A DNA stretch of 64,000 nt from Prunella strophiata (GCA_036583965.1 JAZBQD010000018.1:68301785-68365784), one strand, 5' to 3'; shown: positions 1-18,085, counted from the stretch's first letter. Translations and numbers: made by a program. Notes: generated by a model from the sequence alone, not told the origin.

Positions 1-556
1 GGCTGGCCTTGGGGGGGTAACACAGCAGGCTGGCCTTGGGGGGACAGCCAGGATGGCCTTGGGGACACAGCCAGGCTGGCCTTGGGGACACAGCCAGGAT
101 GGCCTTGGGGACACAGCCAGGATGGCCTTGGGGGGGCAGCCATGCTGGCCTTGGTGGGACAGCCAGGATGGCCTTGGGGACACAGCCAGGCTGGCCTTGG
201 GGACACAGCCAGGATGGCCTTGGGGACACAGCCAAGCTGGTCTTATGGGGACAGTCAGGATGGCCTTGGGGGGACAGCCAGGATGGCCTTGGGGACACAG
301 CCAGGCTGGCCTTGGGGACACAGCCAAGCTGGCCTTTGGGGACAGCCAGGATGGCCCTGGGGGGACGGCCAGAATGGCCTTTGAAGGACAGCTAGGCTGG
401 CCTTGGGAATGCATACAGGCTGGCCTTTGGGGGGACAGCCAGGCTGGCCTTTGGGGGGACAGCTAGGCTGGGCTTGGGGACACAGTCAGGATGGCCTTGG
501 GGACACAACCAAGCTGGCCCTGGGGACACAGCCAGGCTGGCCTTGGGGACACAGCC
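1..556. repeat. 23-bp minisatellite
   Basis: Tandem array of a unit of about 23 bp (core GGATGGCCTTGGGGACACAG) covering the start of the window, so its true left edge is not seen. Units vary by one or two extra G residues and by C/A changes. Because 23 is not a multiple of 3 and stops are rare in the unit, several frames stay open across the array, giving repetitive Gly/Trp/Gln-rich pseudo-proteins that are not genes. The plus strand carries one GGGG run per unit. Confidence 0.93.
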
Positions 557-3180
557 ATGGATCTGCTGGAGAACTGGCATCTCAGCCACGTGCATGGCTT
601 TGGGGCGAGGGGACCCTGCCCAGCGCGGTGCCCGGAGCGGGGCCAAGGCCAGCGCGGCTCCTCTGGGCTCACAGCGATTTCCAGGTCCTGGAGAGTGCAA
701 ACAAAGACACCTCGGGCTGCCTGGGAAGGGACTGCATAGACACATCAGCCGGGTGTGCAGCATTGGGTGGAGCTGGGACGCTCCTGAGCCAGGGTTGGAG
801 CTCTGCCCTCACGTGTTCTGCTCCTTTCGGACATGGAAAAGGGTGAAGGGGCCTTCTCCTCCCAGCCTGGCTCTCAGGGATGGCAGGAATGCCACTGGTT
901 GTCACCCAAGGTGGCTCTGTGAGCTCAGACACCCCTGTTGGTCCCACGTGGAGGAGAGCTGCTGCAGGGACCCTGTGACAGCCGTGGAGGGCGTGGGTCA
1001 CACCTCCTGGGTGTCCAGGCTGGTGGCCTGCTGGATGTGGGAAGCTTTAAAAGGATAAACAGGGCCACCAAGCTCAGAGCACTGTGGTTATTCAGAGCCA
1101 GAATGGGCCTTGCATCCCTTTCCAGAGGAGCTGAGGTCAGGGCTGCAGCTGTGAAGGTATTCACAGGAATGTTGGCTTGCCTGCAGGTGTCAGAGTTGGG
1201 AAGAGTCCCTCTGAAGTCTCCCTGGAAAAACCTATTGCTTTGGGGCAGAAAGCAGAGACTTCCTGCTGGAGAGAACAGATTTGTGAGAGAGCTGTGGAGA
1301 CACAGCAGGATCCCTGTCACTGGGAGAGCCAGGCAGGAGGATTACCCTGAAAATGCAGGAGCTTGGTGCTGCTGGCAGTTGCTCTGCCAGCCTGGAACAT
1401 CCTATTGGGAAGCCAACATCTGCAAACAGCTGGATGTGATCCCAACCCCTTGATACACTGCTCTTGAGGACCTCAGAGACCCCTCAGACCCCTGTTTTTT
1501 CCAGAGGGTGGAAGGACCAGGGAGCTCCAGAGCTGGTGGTGATGGTGTGAATCCCCGTGCAACGATCCCACAGGATGGCAGGCCATGGGAATGTCCTTCA
1601 GCAGGAAGCCAGGCTGTCCTTGGAGGTAAAGCAGGGCTGATGGAGCTGCCATGGGCAAGTCAGAGAGGAGAGGATCAGTGTTCTGGAGAGCTCCTGAGAG
1701 CAGGGTTGGCACAAGCCATTCTCAGTGGGGGCTGTAGCTCCAGCTTGTCCAGATGTACCTGGGAGAGCACTGGGAGAGGCACTGACTGCTCCAGAGGGAT
1801 GGGGGTGATCTAAAAGGAGGCAGGAGAGTCTGGAGAGCTGGAGCAGAGGAGCAGCAGGGCACAGGCAACACATGAACAGATCTTTAGCAAGGGGTCTTGG
1901 TGAACAGTAAATATAAAGGGGTTTCAAGGCTTAAACTGAAGGTTTGGGTTAAATTAACAGCGAGCTGGGCTCTCTCCCTTCCCAGGGATGGAGTGGAGAA
2001 GGCTGGGAATGGCTGGGGAGCAGAGGCACAGTTGAGAGGCATCTGCCCAAGGCCCAGCCTCACCTGAACACCCATTTTCAGGAGCACAGATCTCCCAGGG
2101 GCTTCCTGCCAAGGTCCAGGAGCCTCCCTCGGGCAAAGGTGGGTGGAGATGCCTTCAACACCCCAAGCAGGGGAAGTGAAGAACACGCTGCTTCACCTTG
2201 GAATTTGGTTCCTTGGGAAGGAGGGTGCTGAGGATGCCCAGGGGTGAGCTGTGGAGAGGACACTAAGGGGGCAGCCAGCAGGACCACCAGCTCTCAGGAT
2301 GCTCATTTTCCTGGACAATTCCCACTGAGCCAGAACAATTGACTGGACCCTGTAGTGATGTCTGCTGCTGACCTGGAGGAGACCTATTGCTCTGAGATGA
2401 GAGGCATGAGGTTGCCTGAAGACAAGAGGGTGCATGGCTTGGTGTGCATCCTCTCTTCTCCTCAAGAAGAAAGGGAATGCCATCTATCCCAACTCCTAGG
2501 GACAGCCCCTGGTCCATATTCTCCACGGGAAATGTGTGGAGCTAATTGGCCTGGCTGTGGATACTGGTGTCACCGACTGGGGACAATCACCTCAGCCAGG
2601 AACTCCTTTCTATCCTGTCCTGTCTCACACAGGAAAGGCCCTTATGGACCTGCAAACAATCCCAGGTGGGACACAGGGAAATCATGTCCCCTGGCAGCTC
2701 CCATTCCCCTTTTCCAGCCCACACCAGCCTCATGTCTCTGCAGGAAAGCTGGGACACAGCTCCAAGCACGCAGCCCAGCGCTCTGCAGAAATCTTTGGTC
2801 ATGTTGCTCGTGGGCTCCCTGCCTTGAGTGAGCTGTAAAGTGCCACTGCCAGGGGCAGGAGGGGAGCAGGAGGGTCCTTTCCATGGGCAGAGCTCAGGGG
2901 GACACTCTGGGAACCACTGTCTGCATGGAGTCTGGCTGTGACACCAGATGGGCAGAGGGGACTTCACCCTTAACCAGGGGGCCATTGCAAACCTGGCTCA
3001 GGGTGACAGCAAGCATCAAAGCAGGACAGAGGGACACCAGGCTGAGCTAATCCCAAGTGGATTGCTTTCCTGGGAGGTGCTGAAGCCCAGATTCCCAGTG
3101 CAGCCAGGCCCAGGTGGGGGTGCTGAGCACCCTGTGTGCAGCACTCAGCCCCGCTCGCCAACAGAGAAGCCACAGAGCCT
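557..3180. other. Non-coding stretch, no gene recognised
   Basis: About 2.6 kb of moderately GC-rich sequence without a recognisable exon, RNA gene or clear transposon. The open frames are short, overlap on both strands and show no family resemblance. It lies beyond the inferred 3' end of LZTS3 and is best called intergenic. Confidence 0.6.
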
Positions 3181-3190
3181 TCTTGTCTCC

Positions 3191-3196
3191 ATTTAA
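3191..3196 (-). terminator. Candidate distal poly(A) signal of LZTS3
   Basis: On the minus strand this reads ATTAAA, preceded about 25 nt earlier by GTAAATAAG, in an AT-rich patch that stands out from its GC-rich surroundings. It lies about 3.8 kb past the LZTS3 stop. Assignment as the distal LZTS3 polyadenylation signal is inference. Confidence 0.4.
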
Positions 3197-5545
3197 TCAT
3201 CAACATACAGAGCTGGGCTCTTATTTACATCCAAGTACACTTCTCTCTGTACAACAGCATAAGAGCAACAATTCCATTCCTCTCTGGAGCGTGGAAACCT
3301 GGAGGTGAGTGACCACCACCAGTGACAGCAGGACTGGGGCCACCAGCTGCCAGCAGACAGTGGCAGGAGCTAAGTGGGGCTGTGTGAGGCACAACAACGT
3401 GCCCTGGTTGTGGTGTTCACCCTGGGGGTGAGAGGGGTGTGCTGGAATCAGCCCAGCTGGGTTGCTGGGCAGTAGTAGCAGCCAGCCTTGGAATGGTGGT
3501 GGAGCAAAGCTCACAGACCTTCCCTGGCACCAGGACAGCCTGCTTAGCCCACATCCTCATGGATGGAAGCCACTGGAGCTGATCAGTGTCCTCTGTTTGC
3601 TGTGTGGATGTGCCTGGAGCAGGACTGGGCTCTGTACATGGGGGGCCTGTGACACCAGAGCTGCTCCAGCACTGCCACCTCTGGCCTGGCTCTCCCAAAA
3701 ATCTTGGATCATATTGTCCAGCTGCAGGTGTTGGGTATCCCAGAGCATCTCTAATGCTTGTGGACCTCATGTGTGGGCAACTGAGCTAAGACCCTCATGG
3801 CCACAGCTTGTGGTGGTGGCCAGTGGCAGATTAAAGGGGATTTTGGGGTCAGGACTTGGAGAATGACACGAGAGCCAGGATGTCATGCTGAATTCCACTA
3901 GCTCCAGGGTGGAGGAGACAGCTGGGGGATGGTCATGCCCAAACTCTGGGTGGAATTCCATGGGACAGAAACAACTCATCAGCCCTGCCTGAGCCTCCAA
4001 GAGACACGCTGCCAGCCTCCTTGGCCATTCCCAGGACATGTCACCCAAATGCCAGCCTGGCACCCCTTGGCTGCCCTAATCCAGGGCTAAGACCCCAGAA
4101 CCTCAGAGAAGCTTTTGATGGGAGATTTCATCAACTTGTGAAAGTGTAAAAGATCTAGAAGGAGCCAGGTGAGCTCCACCTGGGCACTAAACAAGAGGAA
4201 TCCAGGTGTCTCACCATCATTTTGCTCCATCTCTGCTGAGCAAAGGCCTGGCACAGGGGAGAGGACTTGATGGGGAGCAGCACATCCAGTTGTGGGGAGG
4301 AATCCTGAAGCACAGGAATCCTTTGTGGCAGTTTGGCTCCCAAAACCATCTGTATTTTCTGTCACCATAGCAGGGGTGGGGTGGTTTCTGCAGGACAGCT
4401 GGGGGTGCTGCTTGGGGGATCCTGGGAGAACCCCAAGAGGGAAAACCAGCAGCAGAGTGTCTTAATGGGTGTCTGCAAGGGGCAATGTCCACAGTCGAGG
4501 TCTCTCAGATCTGGATTGAAGCTCTGGATTGATGTGATGCAGTGAGGAAGGTGGAGGGAGTGGGCCTTTCCTCCTCCAAGGTGGGCCTTTCATCTTCACA
4601 AGAACAGACACCAAACACCTGCTTTGGGAGGGAGGACAACGTGGGCTTGTCCAATGTGAAAAGAAAGCTGAGATGGTGCAAGACACCAGATCTCCAGCCC
4701 TGACACTGTGGGATGTTTGCCTCTGTCTGGAAGGCCTGGAGAATGACATGGAGGAAGCTCTAGGATTTTCCAGGTGCATGTGGATGTCTCCCTGCCATGG
4801 CAGAGTCTGCAGCTGTGTGGCACTGGCAGGCAGCTGCACTCCTTCCTTGCTGGGGTGCATGGGCTGATGTCCAAGAGTGCTGGAGCATCTTCAGGATTTG
4901 CAGTAGGACTCTTCCCCACACCCCTCAGTAGCCAGACCTGACCTAACCTCCCTTTTATGGCTGGTCCAGGGAAAGGGGCTTAGCCTGAGCTGCTCTGGTG
5001 TTTTCCATGAGTTGTCTTCCTCCAGCTCCATGGGCAGAACTGGCGGGAAAAGACAGGAACTGTCAGCTGGGATCTTGAAATGCCCTGGTCTTGGCACTTT
5101 TCCATTTTCAGTGGTTCCAGGGATCTCTGGCAGCCACCACCATCTCCTGGCCAGTAGCACTGTCCAATGACTTGGGCTGGTGGGACTAACTGCAGTCTGC
5201 TCAGTCTGGAGCTCATCACAACAGTGTTTGTTCTCAAACTGAAGGTCACACCTGGTCATGAACAGGAGAGCTTTGGGGAGACAGAACATGGAAAATGTGC
5301 AGCTTCAGGGCTTTTGTTTGGAAGGTCTTCAGCCCCTCAATGCCTCCAGGTTCTTCCTTGGTATGCACATGAAATTTAAGCTGGCCAAATTTACCCCGGA
5401 GTCACCTCACAGACATTTCAAGACATTTCCCAGTGCTAATTCTAATTTTTCTCTTCTAGCTGCTCCCCAGGAAAAACAGCCAAAATCCCCACTCCTATCG
5501 ATCCTTTGGCCAGCGCAAACTCTACTTTGCAACATTTTTCTTCTC

Positions 5546-5551
5546 TTTATT
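5546..5551 (-). terminator. Candidate proximal poly(A) signal of LZTS3
   Basis: Minus-strand AATAAA about 1.45 kb after the LZTS3 stop codon, followed by A-rich then GT-containing sequence. It is the only canonical hexamer I found on this strand between the stop and position 3,200. Confidence 0.4.
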
Positions 5552-7002
5552 GTGACTTGTGGTAAAAAATTGTCCATGACAGGAAGAACTGAGCTCACCT
5601 TGCCCACGTTCTCAAGCCAAGTGTGGAATGCCAGGTTTTGCTGCCTCGGTGACTGTGCACGTAGGATTTGGTTTATCATTCTGCCAGGGCATAAGCACTT
5701 GCGTGATCTTAAGCATTTCCCCCTCTTATGACTTCTTTCATGCTCAGAGTTAGTAGCTGAGTGTTTTCTTGAGCTGGGCATGGGAGTTATTATCTCCATC
5801 CCTGGGGTGTGGGATGGCTGTGGGTGCTGCTTGGAATGGCAGTACTGAAGGCTGGCTGTTGCAATCCAGCTGTGATGCTGCCGTGCCCCCCCTGCAACTC
5901 CTGAGTGAGGCTCGAGTGCTGTTTGTAAGCAGACCCTGGCCCAAGAAAGTGCACCAAGGTGTCACTCGTTTGGGGACAGGGTGGCCAAACTGCCCACTTT
6001 TGGGGCAGATTGCTAAAGCTTCAGTTTGCATAAACATCCCATGGGTTTGGAGGCTTCCCCAAACCTCGATTCCATTGACTTTGGGAAGTAAGAGGGCTGT
6101 TGGGAAGGGAAACTAGCTGGGATTTCCAAGCTTTTTTCTTGCTGTAACCAGCTTGGGTGTAGAGTAAGAGTAAGGGGACCAAGGCAGAGGTGGGAGGGTA
6201 TTTCTGCTCCCGGGGTTGGTCACAACCTGGGAGAGGAGTGGAACTGCAGGAGGAAACCACAAGGAAGTGAAAACGCAGCATATGTTAAGCTCTGCTGAGC
6301 CTCCAGAGAGGCTCCTGCTGGGACATCATTCCTTGTTGGCTTCTGTTACCAGGACAGGCTCATCCTGCTCCTCAAGGATGTCCTAACCTCTTGAAGCCAG
6401 GGCAAGAGGGAGTTGTCTGGTGAAGATATGTCTGGTTTCACTGAAATCAGTGGCCAAGCTCACACTGACTTCACTAAGACCACCGTCTAGACAGGATACT
6501 TGATGCAGAACACTTGAGTTTGCTCATGATCCCAAGAGCTTTGCTCCATTAGCCAATGTGGCTAAAAACGTCCTGGGGAAAAAAAAAAACCAACCCAAAA
6601 AACAACAAACCTGCCACTTTGAACTGTTTTGCTGCACGTAAATGCTTGGAAAACCAGAGAAACCGAATACAACCCTCCCAAACAACCAACCGAAGAAGGG
6701 TGAGTTGTAGGAGAGGGGGTGGCAGCCTCTAGTGAAGCAACAGTCAGGGCAGATTACAAAAGAGCCAGCTGGCCCTCACCAGCTGTACTAGGGAAAAACC
6801 CAGACGAGATGTCGCATTATCGGTGGAAAACCAACGCACATCCACAGTTATTTTACCTACAGAGCACAGAAGTGGAGAGTGAGGGTGGCGGAGCCTGGTG
6901 GGAGCCCACCCACAGCTCTGCTGGGAGCACGTCATCCTTCAGAAGATCACTGGCTTGAGTAGGTCGTACATGCACAGCAGTAAAAAATTCTGTTGTGCTG
7001 CC

Positions 7003-11658
<4,656 letters not shown>

Positions 11659-11697
11659 GGCAGCGTCGGGGTGAGGTGGAGGCACAGCTCAGTGGCA
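11659..11697 (-). other. LZTS3 5' UTR segment in the first coding exon
   Basis: Thirty-nine nt between an excellent polypyrimidine/CAG acceptor (AG at 11,698-11,699) and the LZTS3 ATG. The acceptor implies at least one non-coding upstream exon, probably in the CpG island near 22 kb. Confidence 0.6.
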
Positions 11698-13190
11698 CTG
11701 GGACAAGGAGGGGAAAGGGTTGTTAAAGAGTTGCCTGCTGTCTGCCGCGCCCTTGGCGGATCAAAGCCGTGTCCCAGTGATGGGACATCATTCTTCTCTT
11801 CTGTGGGATGCCCGGATCCCTTGGAGGAGCAGCATTCCCCAAATCCCACCCACTGTTATCAGAAAGAGCTCCTAATCTTCTCAATCCAATGTGGCTCCAA
11901 TGGGAGTGAGCTGCATGGATTTTAGTAGGCACAGCTCTACTGGCACTCTACAACCCTTTGCTGTGCCCAAGCTTGAATTATTTCTGTCACTTTTCCCAAG
12001 TTTGTGGAAGGTCTCCATCCCTGGTCCTGGTTCATACAAGTGCTCCCTCCAGCACATTCCTTAGGGATGGCACCACAGGGTTTAAGCAACACAATTTCCA
12101 TCTCTTTCTTGGGATTGTTGCTCACCTGAACTTGAGCTTTTAAAAATATGCTTTTGTGCAGGTGTGATCATAAATTTTCTTTTAAATCTTTATTCCCCTT
12201 CTCTATTTGATTCCTACTTAGGCTGTGCCTTGGGTTGGCCAAAACTAGGCCATGGGACATGGATAACATGTAAATAATGGTATCAAAAGTTGTCTTTCAC
12301 TAGGGTTGTCCTGGGACTATTTATCCTTGGGACCAATTCTCACATGTCTAGATGCTCTTCATCAGCTTTTACACAAAGGTGTAAAGTCTTATTTAAGGAA
12401 ATAAAAGACCCACACCAACCTTTTTTTGTTGTTGTTGCCTCATTGAATAATGGAGAATTTGAACCTGTACCAGCCAAGGATCTCATTACCTGAAGGAAGG
12501 GAGAAGGTGCATTGCAAATTTTGAGTGATTGAACCAAACCTGGAGGAGCAAGGTCAGTGTCTTGTGGGCAGCTGTGGCCACTCAGCTGACCACTGTCCAC
12601 CCACCCTACTGAGTTCATTCTCAGTCCCCATGGGACAGAATGGGTCCTTTTCTTTTGTCTCAGGCACTCTCAGTTCCAGGTTTTCCAGGATAAACCATCC
12701 TGGCAGCATGGAGACTAAAGCAGGACTTAAGGGCAGCAGAATGTGCAGGTTTCCCTTGGATGGGATAAAAATAGTGATAGCCTTTGGAGGAAGGCTCCAA
12801 AAGGATGGCAGCAGTCAGGCAGGACCAGCAGGAAGGGGAGATGGAGAAAATCCCCATTTCAGTGGGGCTCTCCCTCTCCTTGGGGTAGGGATGTTCATTC
12901 AGCCCTCCCTGAGTAAAGCAGAACTGGGTTTATTTCCCTGGAGAGCAAGCTGAGGTCTGGAGCTCAGCTCCCACGTGGTGTCTCACAGGGCCTTGCTATT
13001 TGCACTAATAATGGAATGGAAAAAGAATTAAAAAGGTTAAAGCAGGGTCTGTGCTGCTCAACTTTGCTTTTATTAAACTGCATTTCTGGAGGCTTCTCCT
13101 CCCCCTTTCCCAGCACCCTGCCCTGACCAAAGTACAGCCTGAGTGGCAGATGTGGCAACTGCTGTGCCAGAGGGAGAGGACACAGAGCTG

Positions 13191-13248
13191 TTGAGATGGG
13201 ATTTGAGGGTCCCTTCCAACCCAATCCAACCCATTCTGGGATTTTATC
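13191..13248 (+). mobile_element. CR1 3' tail remnant
   Basis: Contains TTTGAGGGTCCCTTCCAACC, the terminal block of sauropsid CR1 non-LTR retroposons, in sense orientation. The 5' part is not recognisable, as usual for 5'-truncated CR1 copies. Confidence 0.55.
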
Positions 13249-14535
13249 ATCAACAAGCATTAAGTGAACACTTTGTGGTCCCTGCTGAGGACACCCTGCA
13301 GTCTGCACCTCTGTCCCCAGCAGATGATCTCATGTCATTCCCTGATGAAAGTCCAAAGACCAGGCAGTAAAGGAGGATCACATGAGCACGTGGGGGGATC
13401 CACTACAGCCCAAACACGAGTGTTTATTGGTCATAAGTGACAAAACCTCTGCCAGCAGCAAGAAGTGGCAGGGTCTGGTAATGTATGAGGCATGTGACAT
13501 TTGCCCATGTGCTCTGAGCAGCACTCAAAGGCTCATGAGTCTGTCACACCCTAAAAACACTTCCCAGAGAACATCACCACTGACAGCTCACGAGTGCACA
13601 ATGCCCAGGGTCAATCCAGGTGCTTGCTGAGCACCTGGAGACCTGGCTGGGCTGTGGAGTGATGAGGAAGGATGGAGAACACCCACCTGAAACCGCGCTC
13701 AACCAACGGTGCCTTTGGATTTTATGAGTCAAGGGAAGACTTTTTGTCCTCCTAATTTAGGAATAACCTGCTTTTCAGTGACTTTGGGAATCTTTATAGG
13801 CTGTGACTTCTTTTTATGGGACATCAGGCACCATGGGAGGGATGTGCTGGAAGGTCTCAGCTCCAGACAAGGAAGTGGCATTGTCTCCTTGCAGTGCTCC
13901 CCAGCCAGCAAGGGAGAAATCCAGGTTACTTTTCCCTCACTGGGTAAATTTCACAGTGACATTTGCACATTTACATTGACTCTCTGAGGGCAGGATGAGG
14001 TCACTGGAAAGTTTGATCCTTCCAAAAGGGAAAAAAAAAGGGCCAACACAACAACAGGCATTTTCTTTTAACTGGGAATCATCCAAGAAAATATTCTGAA
14101 AAAAAACCCCTTGTTTTTAGCTCATGTTTACTGCAAACCCAGGATCTGATAAACAGAGCATACAGACAAATGTTACAAATGTGTTATTAAGGAGATTCCA
14201 GAAGTGCCAAGAGATCCCAGACAGTACAGCTTTGTTTGCCAAAAAGGGCAATTTTTTTTTTTTTTTCTGAGAACAACAACCCTTGGGTTTGTATCTTCTG
14301 GCCAGCCCCAGTTCCCAGTCAGGTTTTACATTGGTTGTTCCTCAGCCCAGCTGTGAAATCAAATTTTGAGCACAGGAACAACATTGCCACGCTCCAGCAC
14401 AGAGCAGGAGAGGTTTTTTTTCTCCTTCCAGGTTTGGGGGAATGTGTGACTAAAAACTTCCCTGGGACATTTCTTCTCCTTAAATCTCATCATCTCTGGG
14501 GCAAGAGGATGAGAGGGAATGGCTTCAGACTGACA

Positions 14536-14765
14536 GGGCAGGGTTGGATGGAATATTGACTGAGGGTGGGGAGGCCCTGGCACAGGGTGCCCAGAGCAGC
14601 TGTGGCTGCCCCTGGATCCCTGGAAATGTCCAAGGCCAGGCTGGATGGGGCTTGGAGAACCCTGGGATGGTGAAAGGTTGCCCATGGCAGGAGGTTGGAA
14701 TTGGATAATCTTGGATAATCTTTAAGGTCCCTTCCAAACCAAACTATTCCATGATTCCATGAGAA
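14536..14765 (+). mobile_element. CR1 retroposon fragment
   Basis: Sense-orientation CR1 tail: a block on GGCTGGATGGGGCTTGGAG, then TTTAAGGTCCCTTCCAAACC and a terminal ATTCCATGATTCCATGA, the degenerate octamer repeat that ends CR1 elements. It is 5' truncated. Confidence 0.88.
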
Positions 14766-16035
14766 CTGCCTCCCTCCCATGGGAGCATGAACTGAAAGTT
14801 CATGTTTGAACTTCCCACAAACTTTGTTTGTGATTCCCAAGGGTGCAGAGCCTGTCCATGAGCACAGGGAGGCTGAGGGAAGCCAAGTGTTTTGCCTTTA
14901 CCAGCATTTCATTCCCAAGTCCATCCTTTAGGAGGAAAGAAGAGTCACCCTCGAGCATGGCTGGGTGACCTTCTGTGACCAGGGACACTGGGAATCCACA
15001 CTCTCCACAGTTGCACCACCTCCCCATCCCATCCAACTGCACTGGCCTTTCCTGAAGCAGCCTCGCCTCAGAGACAGCAATATTTTGATGCCTGATGCAG
15101 AAAATCTGGGCTGAAATGTCCTTTTCCCCAGCTGTGACAGGCAAAACTCTGCATGTCCACCTCTTACCAAGGTTTCCCAACGTGCCTGCAGCTCCAGGAC
15201 ACTCCTGGATGTTATTTTAAATAGAGTAATTTGTAAAACAACAACTTCATCTTCCAACTTGCTCTACCCAGCCCATTCAGTGAATGCCTTCCAGTTAAGA
15301 CAGAAGAAAAATTGCTCTGAGATAAGCAGCTGAATGGTTAACTAAGAGTAAATTATGGAGGCCTGGCTCTGTTTCTGCCTGAGGAGGTTAATTGTTAACA
15401 CTCTCCCAACAAAGGCCTTGGGAGGCAGACACACCTCGGCCCCATGCCAGGAGAAAGGAATCAGTCTTGGGCACGGAGAGTTCCAGCAAAGAGCCCCAGA
15501 GCAAGGCAGGGCCTTGGCACACGTGCCCATCCCAGCCATGTGGTGCTGCAGCACGGGCAACAAAGGCACCTGAAGGTCAAAAATTCCTTGCCTTGCCAAG
15601 TGTGGTAACAGGTGTGCCCCTGACCTTCATTAGTCATGTTTGCTGGCATCAGCTTTAACGAGCGAGCAATTAGTGACACCATCAGCCCCGTGCTCTGTTC
15701 TGTTGTTTTTACAGGGGCAGGGCCTGCACCTGCCCTGTGTTTGCAGCTCAGGTTGGCTCTGCCAGCTTTGTTGGCAGCGCTGCCAAGGGGCTGGTGTGGT
15801 TGGAGGAGAAAAAGTCAACATGTCCTGGGGTGGTGGAGCAGGTTGGAAAGGGTGGAAAAGGAACTGGCTGTGGTGATTTCAGCTTCATGCAGGAAGAGAT
15901 GTGGAGTGGGAAGGGAGGGGCAGGAATGGGTCAGCAGTGGAGACACAGACCCTGTAGGGAGCACAGCCACCTGTGTCCAGTGAGGTGTTAACAAGCCCTG
16001 GGGAAAAACCACCACTGAAACCCAAGACTGGCACT

Positions 16036-16340
16036 TGTGGAATCATAGAATCACTGAATTATTCAGATTGGAAAAACCTTCCAAGACCAGTGGGGTCCAA
16101 CTGTTCCCACAGCACTGCCAAGGCCACCACTGACCATGTCCCCAAGTGCCACATCCACATGGCTTGCTAAATCCCTCCAGGGATGGGAGGTGGGACTCCA
16201 CCACATGCCCTGGGCAGCTGTGCCAGGGCTGGACAACCCTTTCCATGAAGAAATTTTCCCTAATATCCAGTTTAAACCTCTCCAGTTTAGAGGCTGTTCC
16301 CTCTTGTCCTCTTTGTTTCAGTCACATCCCTCTTCCTCTC
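16036..16340 (-). mobile_element. CR1 retroposon fragment
   Basis: Reverse-oriented CR1: starts with AATCATAGAATCACTGAAT (the 3' terminal repeat read from the other strand), followed by TTCCAAGACCAGTGGGGTCC, CCCCAAGTGCCACATCCACA and a TTTTCCCTAATATCCAGTTT block. The left boundary is clear; the right boundary is approximate. Confidence 0.88.
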
Positions 16341-17980
16341 CCTCACCTTTTCTTGCACATCACATCCTCCAAAAAGGCCACTCAGCTGCTGCTCTGCCTC
16401 CTGTGTGTCACAGACCATCACTTGCCACCTCCTTATGGCCATGCTGGTCCCAACCCTGGCTGAGAGCTCCTCCACTGGGATTGATTCAAGAGGCAGGGAC
16501 ACCACAGCTCCCCTCCCAGGAGTGCCCTGGCACTCCTGTTCTCCTGCACCCTTCTCAAGCTGCTCAGTCTGAAGAGGGGAACAGAATGAGCTTTTCTTGT
16601 CTCTCACAGGCATTTTTTCCAGCCCTCAAGGAACTCTTGTGGCTCTTTTCTGCACTTCCTCCTACTCCTTTCCCCCTATCCTGGCTTGGTGGCTGCCAGG
16701 TTTTCCTCTGCCACTGGAATACAGCACCAAAACACTTGAACCTGTCTGCAAAAACATGCAGATCTCCAGCTTTTCAGCCGCAAGCTTTTTCCACAACCAA
16801 AAGCCAAATGAAGTCAGAAGAACAACTCCTGCTCCTTCCCCAGGTCACAGACCTCTCTTTTCCCATTTATCCCTGCACTGCAGATCTTTTTCCCCCCATT
16901 CAGAGCTAAAAAGCAAGCTCAGGAAGGCAGCTTGGAGGGTCAAGTAGTGGCAGATTCTTGCAGCCACCCTCAGACACCTCTTGGGCTGCGGGGCTGCTGT
17001 GTATCTGCACAATTTCCATCCTTCTGTGCAAAGGATTTATGATTGGATTTACTTTTGGACACAATCCTGAGTAACGTGCCCTAGGGCACCCTGCTGGAGC
17101 AGGGAGGTTGGACTTGGACTGCCCAGCATGGCTGTCCTGCCTAGAAACATCCAATTTGGGAATGTGGGGACCAGCCTGTCCCTCTGTGACCCCCTCACTT
17201 TCCAGCTGCCCCTGTCCCAGCACCTGGGAGCACTGAGGGGTCTGCACAGGGACCTGCAGCATCCTCTGGATATCTGTGCCCAGCTCAAAGCCCTCAGCCC
17301 TCCCAGCACAAACCCATTTCTGAGGCAGGAGGGTCACACTTTGCTTTTCTCTCCTGAGGAGAGGGGGTGGCAGGATTGGGGGCAGGTCCTGGTTTTGGGG
17401 GGCTGCACTTCCTCGGGCTGCTGTGGGAAATAAAAGTGAGCTGGCTTAGAAACATTTCCTTCTCCTTTCCTCTGCTAATGAGATAATTACAGCCTTTTGT
17501 GCTCTGGGAAACTACTTTCTCATTATGGGGGCCGCATCAGCTATTTACATAATAAGGCTGAAACAAAAGAGATGAGATGAAAAGACCCAGGGAGCTCTTG
17601 TTGAGCTGCCAAGGGACAGCCGGGCTGGATGACAGATTCCTGCATCCCCAGAGCTCCTCTGGGCTGGAGAGGGTGGCAGCACTTGGTTCAGGATGTCCCC
17701 AGCTTGGGATGCTCCTCACTCTCAGCTGTGAGGGTCCCCAGAACCAGCTCTTTGTTAAACCACTCCCTGAAATTCCTGATGCCAAAGGGTTTGGGAGGGT
17801 GGCCACGAATCCAGGCCCACATCAAGGCCCTCATGTCAGTGTTTGTGGGGCTCACAGTGGCACCTGGGGACGAGTGGCACCACCAGAGGATGTTTGGTAC
17901 CAAACTGGCCTGTCCCTTGTCCCATCTGCTGTGTCCCAGTTTCCTCCAGCTGTGGTCAAAGGGCCATTCTGGGTATCAAT

Positions 17981-18085
17981 CTATCCCATATCCCATATCC
18001 CATATCCTATATCCCATGTCCCATATCCCATATCCTATATCCCATATCCCAAATCTCATATCCCATATTCCATATTCCATATCCA
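17981..18085. repeat. (ATCCCAT)n heptamer array
   Basis: About 15 units of a 7-bp repeat ATCCCAT with a few C/T changes. It passes directly into the hexamer array that follows, and the last units (ATTCCAT) look transitional. Confidence 0.93.

Larger units (their letters stand above)
3180..7002 (-). other. Probable LZTS3 3' UTR
   Basis: There is no further coding exon downstream of the LZTS3 stop codon on the minus strand, and no splice acceptor is needed, so this stretch is the expected 3' UTR. Two candidate ends exist: AATAAA at 5,546-5,551 (UTR of about 1.5 kb) and ATTAAA at 3,191-3,196 (about 3.8 kb). The part just after the stop (6,780-6,950) retains CpG-containing, non-repetitive sequence of the kind often conserved in neuronal 3' UTRs. 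The boundary is uncertain. Confidence 0.45.
11698..17980. other. Non-coding DNA, probably LZTS3 5' intron
   Basis: No recognisable exon or RNA gene. It contains CR1 fragments (listed separately), short homopolymers (for example T at 14,252-14,266) and otherwise unique sequence. The splice acceptor at 11,698 implies that much of this is the first intron of LZTS3. Confidence 0.55.

Noticed and set aside
36..466. Glycine/tryptophan-rich repeat proteins at the window start
   Set aside because: Translations of a 23-bp minisatellite, open in several frames at once.
16136..16909. 257-codon plus-strand frame
   Set aside because: Begins inside an antisense CR1 and continues through non-coding sequence; no domain or splice evidence.
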